DNA of 64,000 nucleotides from an uncultured Clostridia bacterium. GTDB taxonomy: Bacteria > Bacillota > Clostridia > Christensenellales > UBA1242. The stretch's first letter is position 1; each line of letters opens with the position of its first letter. This document shows positions 61,853 through 64,000 of the stretch, one piece after another. A program made the position numbers and the translations under genes. The stretch spans positions 141,771 to 205,770 of the forward strand of contig CANPYI010000001.1 in the NCBI GenBank assembly GCA_947588355.1, read 5' to 3'. The notes under the pieces were generated by a model. The model did no database searches, had not been told where the DNA came from, and worked only from the letters and a program-made list of their open reading frames with translations.

Positions 61853-62890
61853 ATGGAAAATTACACAAAAGAATTTAAGATGCAAGTTGTTTCGGAATAT
61901 AATCAATGCAAGGATATTGGTGATTACATACGCCTCCAAAACAAATACGACAAGAAACTTCGCGAATTTGAAATCATTGAAAAGGCACATTGTTTCAAAG
62001 ACTCCCCTAGGCAACAAAAACTTGAAGCTATTGAATCTCTTTTTGGTCAATATCCAACAAAAGAAATGTGTCGTGTTTTAGCATTGCCAACCGGCACTTT
62101 CTATAATTATCGTAAAAGCAGATTAGTCGAAACTCAATATTAAAAACGCGATAATTTTCTAAAAGAACAAATAAAGCGAGTTTTCGATGAAAGCGAAGGA
62201 AGATTCAGTGGAAATAAAATTTGCAAAAAATTGAAGGCGGAAGGCATAAAAGTTTCCGAACTCAAAGTCTATGAATTAATGAAAGTTTTGAACATAAAGC
62301 CAAAACTTCGCAAAAAGCGGACTTTCATACAACAGGAAGGAAAGTTCAAATATTTAAAGAATAAACTAAATCGAGATTTCAATCCTCACACGCCAAATGT
62401 TTCATGGGTTAGCGACACAACAAAGTTGTATGTCGGCAAAGCATTATTCACCCTGTGCGTAATTTTAGATCTATTTTCTAGAAAGGTAATTGCGTATAGG
62501 TTGTCAAGTCAAGAAAACACTCAACTCATTATCAACACCTTCAAAGATGCTTTTGAAAGCCGAAACAATCCTAAAAATCTTTTATTTCATAGCGACCGAG
62601 GTTACATCTACACCTCGCAAGAATTTCGCATGTTTTTGCATTCGCTGAAAGTTGACCAATCTTTCTCAAAGAAAGGCAACCCTTATGATAATGCAGTTAT
62701 AGAATCCTTTTTTGCTTGCATGAAAAAAGAAGAATTAAATTCCCATGATTTTGAATACTATGATGAATTGAAAGAATGCGTTGATAAGTATATTGGATTT
62801 TATAACAATTACCGCCCACATGGAACATTGAACAATAAAACCCCTAACCAGTTTGAAGATGAATATTGGTTAGGGGCAAATATTAAATAA
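61853..62890 (+). pseudogene. IS3/IS150-type transposase with in-frame stop
   Basis: One reading frame of ~345 codons interrupted by TAA at 62141. Before it: helix-turn-helix part (MENYTKEFKMQVVSEY... MCRVLALPTGTFYNYRKSR); after it the frame continues KRDNFLKEQIKRVFDESEGRFSGNKICKKLKAEGIKV and the rve-type catalytic core with VSWVSDTTKLYV, LLFHSDRGYIYTSQEF and YDNAVIESFFACMKKEEL, so DDE residues are intact. IS3 elements usually use two overlapping frames; here no frameshift is needed, so the stop looks like a nonsense mutation. No terminal inverted repeats found; the 3' end overlaps the next gene's end. Confidence 0.8.
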
Positions 62891-63503
62891 AAATTTTTGC
62901 AACAAATTTATAATATAAATCATTCTCTCCGTACGGAACTGATGGGATGCTTACAACCAATGTTGCTGACGGCACTCTTATTTGGTCAAAATCTTCTTGC
63001 CTATATTGCGGATCAGTCAGAGCAAGTTTATATTCATGTCCATTATACTGAAAATTAACTTTATAGTGATGTCTTCCATCACCTTTCATTGATGTGTCAA
63101 AAACAAGATCTTTAACATTTATAATTTCCAAAGAGTGATTTACATTCTTTATTTCAGATTTTTCCAAATAGTCGCCAAAACTGTTGAATATTGATTCTGA
63201 CTTTTGTATAGGGTGAACACTTAAAACATCTCTTAATGTTAACTCCCCTATTCTTTTTATCTCCTTATTCAAATCAATAAGCCAATTTTCAACTTGTGTT
63301 TTGTAAGGGACTGCTTGCAAAAGTTCAACTTCAACAAGGTCTAATTCTTTAAATTTTTTATCATCAAGCATTTCTTTCGGAAAAGCCCCTCCGTCTTTTG
63401 ATGTTACAAGTCTAATCCATCTGCCACTAGGAAATTCAACGCCTGCAACACAATAATCATGATCTTTTAATGATTTTGTTAAAATACAAATATTCGTTTT
63501 CAT
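62883..63503 (-). CDS. Dual-OB-like protein paired with DUF488, unknown function
   Basis: 206 residues. The N-terminus KTNICILTKSLKDHDYCVAGVEFPSGRWIRLV and a second similar beta unit (FQYNGHEYKLALTDPQYR... SATLVVSIPSVPY) fit a two-OB-fold protein like the putative 'dual OB' partners of DUF488. Such pairs have been suggested as conflict/defence components. AAGGAG precedes the ATG. Downstream of DUF488 on the same strand but separated by a terminator-like hairpin. The last codons overlap the transposase end (tail-to-tail). Confidence 0.45.
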   Translation of the reverse strand: MKTNICILTKSLKDHDYCVAGVEFPSGRWIRLVTSKDGGAFPKEMLDDKKFKELDLVEVELLQAVPYKTQVENWLIDLNKEIKRIGELTLRDVLSVHPIQKSESIFNSFGDYLEKSEIKNVNHSLEIINVKDLVFDTSMKGDGRHHYKVNFQYNGHEYKLALTDPQYRQEDFDQIRVPSATLVVSIPSVPYGENDLYYKFVAKIFI

Positions 63504-63524
63504 AAATTTCTCCTTTTTTGGTTA

Positions 63525-63560
63525 TTAAAAAAGTTAATCACACTGCTTTGTGATTAACTT
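63525..63560 (-). terminator. Terminator between the DUF488 gene and the dual-OB-like gene
   Basis: 12-bp stem AAGTTAATCACA/TGTGATTAACTT, six-base loop; minus strand followed by six T. It may attenuate rather than fully separate the two genes. Confidence 0.75.
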
Positions 63561-63582
63561 TAAGTGGCTGACAAACCAAAAT

Positions 63583-64000
63583 TTATTTTTGCAGAAGTTT
63601 ATAGCCTATTTTTTTACTTTGTTTACGGTAAGCCTCATCGAGGTTGTTTACCTTTGTTTCTTGCAGAAGTCTATTTTCAAAATTTGCATGTGATTCCATC
63701 AATGTTTCACCGTTTCTTTTTGCAATTATATGTTCAACATCCAATCCCTTTTTTACTAACTCTCTTGCACAAAGCACCGCCCTATGACAGTTTATGGGAT
63801 CTATCTCTGCACATAACAAACAAATAATTTCTTCATTAGCTGAAAGTTCTGAGACTTTTGCAAGCCCGTTTTGGAACTGATCACTTTCGGCAAATTTTTC
63901 ATAATCAAGTACACCGTCTGTATAGAACTCGGCATTGTCTTGTCGGGCCCCAAATTCGTGTTTGTAATTTTCATACTTGATTCCAACTTCTTTTAATGAT
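63583..64000 (-). CDS. DUF488 protein, C-terminal part (5' end outside window)
   Basis: The reading frame is open from the window edge to 63583; the ORF track shows only its end. Visible residues include KYENYKHEFGARQDNAEFYTDG, FAESDQFQNGLAKV, EEIICLLCAEIDPINCHRAVLCAREL and GLDVEHIIAK. The LLCAE...NCHR motif is the hallmark of DUF488, with Cys/His and Arg suggesting a phosphatase-like or nucleotide-handling active site. Paired with the dual-OB-like gene downstream. Confidence 0.85.
   Translation of the reverse strand, partial: SLKEVGIKYENYKHEFGARQDNAEFYTDGVLDYEKFAESDQFQNGLAKVSELSANEEIICLLCAEIDPINCHRAVLCARELVKKGLDVEHIIAKRNGETLMESHANFENRLLQETKVNNLDEAYRKQSKKIGYKLLQK

Noticed and set aside
61853-62890. 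Programmed -1 frameshift as in typical IS3 elements
   Set aside because: Both parts are in the same frame, separated by a stop codon; no slippery overlap is needed.
1-64000. CRISPR arrays or cas genes
   Set aside because: No regularly spaced repeats and no Cas-like ORFs were seen.

Overview
The window looks like chromosomal DNA from a low-GC, endospore-forming member of the Bacillota (Clostridia-like, probably an uncultured gut lineage). The evidence is a spoIIAA-spoIIAB-sigF operon, an uninterrupted sigK, a gerA-type germinant receptor operon, the Firmicutes order plsX-rnc-smc-ftsY, the order murE-mraY-murD-ftsW/spoVE, a DnaD/DnaI helicase-loader pair, consensus TTGACA/TATAAT promoters, strong AGGAGG-type ribosome binding sites and standard stop codons. 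The DNPR motif of MurE points to a meso-diaminopimelate wall. Exact taxonomy cannot be read from the sequence.

Layout. 1-4230: end of a metal-permease-like gene, then a divergent operon (MacB-like ABC transporter, HD hydrolase, AlkD-like protein). 4380-10495 (minus): wall precursor genes ftsW/spoVE, murD, mraY, murE and ddl; murF is absent. 10550-10960: RNase P RNA with its own promoter and terminator. 10979-19630 (minus): a degenerate diadenylate-cyclase-like protein, sigK, ftsY, smc, rnc, plsX. 19783-20860: a gene with a C8 tract in its promoter spacer and an internal GC-rich cassette that looks like the variable repeat of a diversity-generating retroelement (DGR), followed by repeated hairpin modules. 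20861-23514: tRNA-Pro(CGG), a double cytidylate kinase and a tRNA cluster with partial tRNA duplications. 23566-30067: a nucleoside hydrolase/phosphoesterase fusion, spoIIA operon, M16 peptidase, rplL/rplJ. 30067-38511: ftsH, gerA operon and membrane proteins. 38590-46947: leuS, nucleoside hydrolase, a 45-residue gene, M1 peptidase lipoprotein, DnaD/DnaI, Nudix. 47029-53345: an ABC transporter plus a 1316-residue BIG2 surface protein. 53489-61179: small hydrolases, a lipoprotein, two secreted or zinc peptidases and a deaminase. 61345-64000: accessory end with a zinc-ribbon protein, a broken IS3-type transposase, a dual-OB-like protein and a DUF488 protein.

The most striking signal is a set of three homopolymeric G/C tracts in AT-rich DNA, each placed where slippage would act as a switch. 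C8 lies in the -35/-10 spacer of the VR-like gene (16-nt spacer, probably on). C8 lies in the spacer of the ABC/BIG2 operon (13-nt spacer, probably off or weak). G10 lies inside the ABC permease gene, which is currently out of frame; G9 would restore one 533-residue permease. I read this as a phase-variation network controlling a surface/export locus and a hypervariable lectin-fold-like protein. That interpretation is inference; the tracts, spacings and frames are directly visible.
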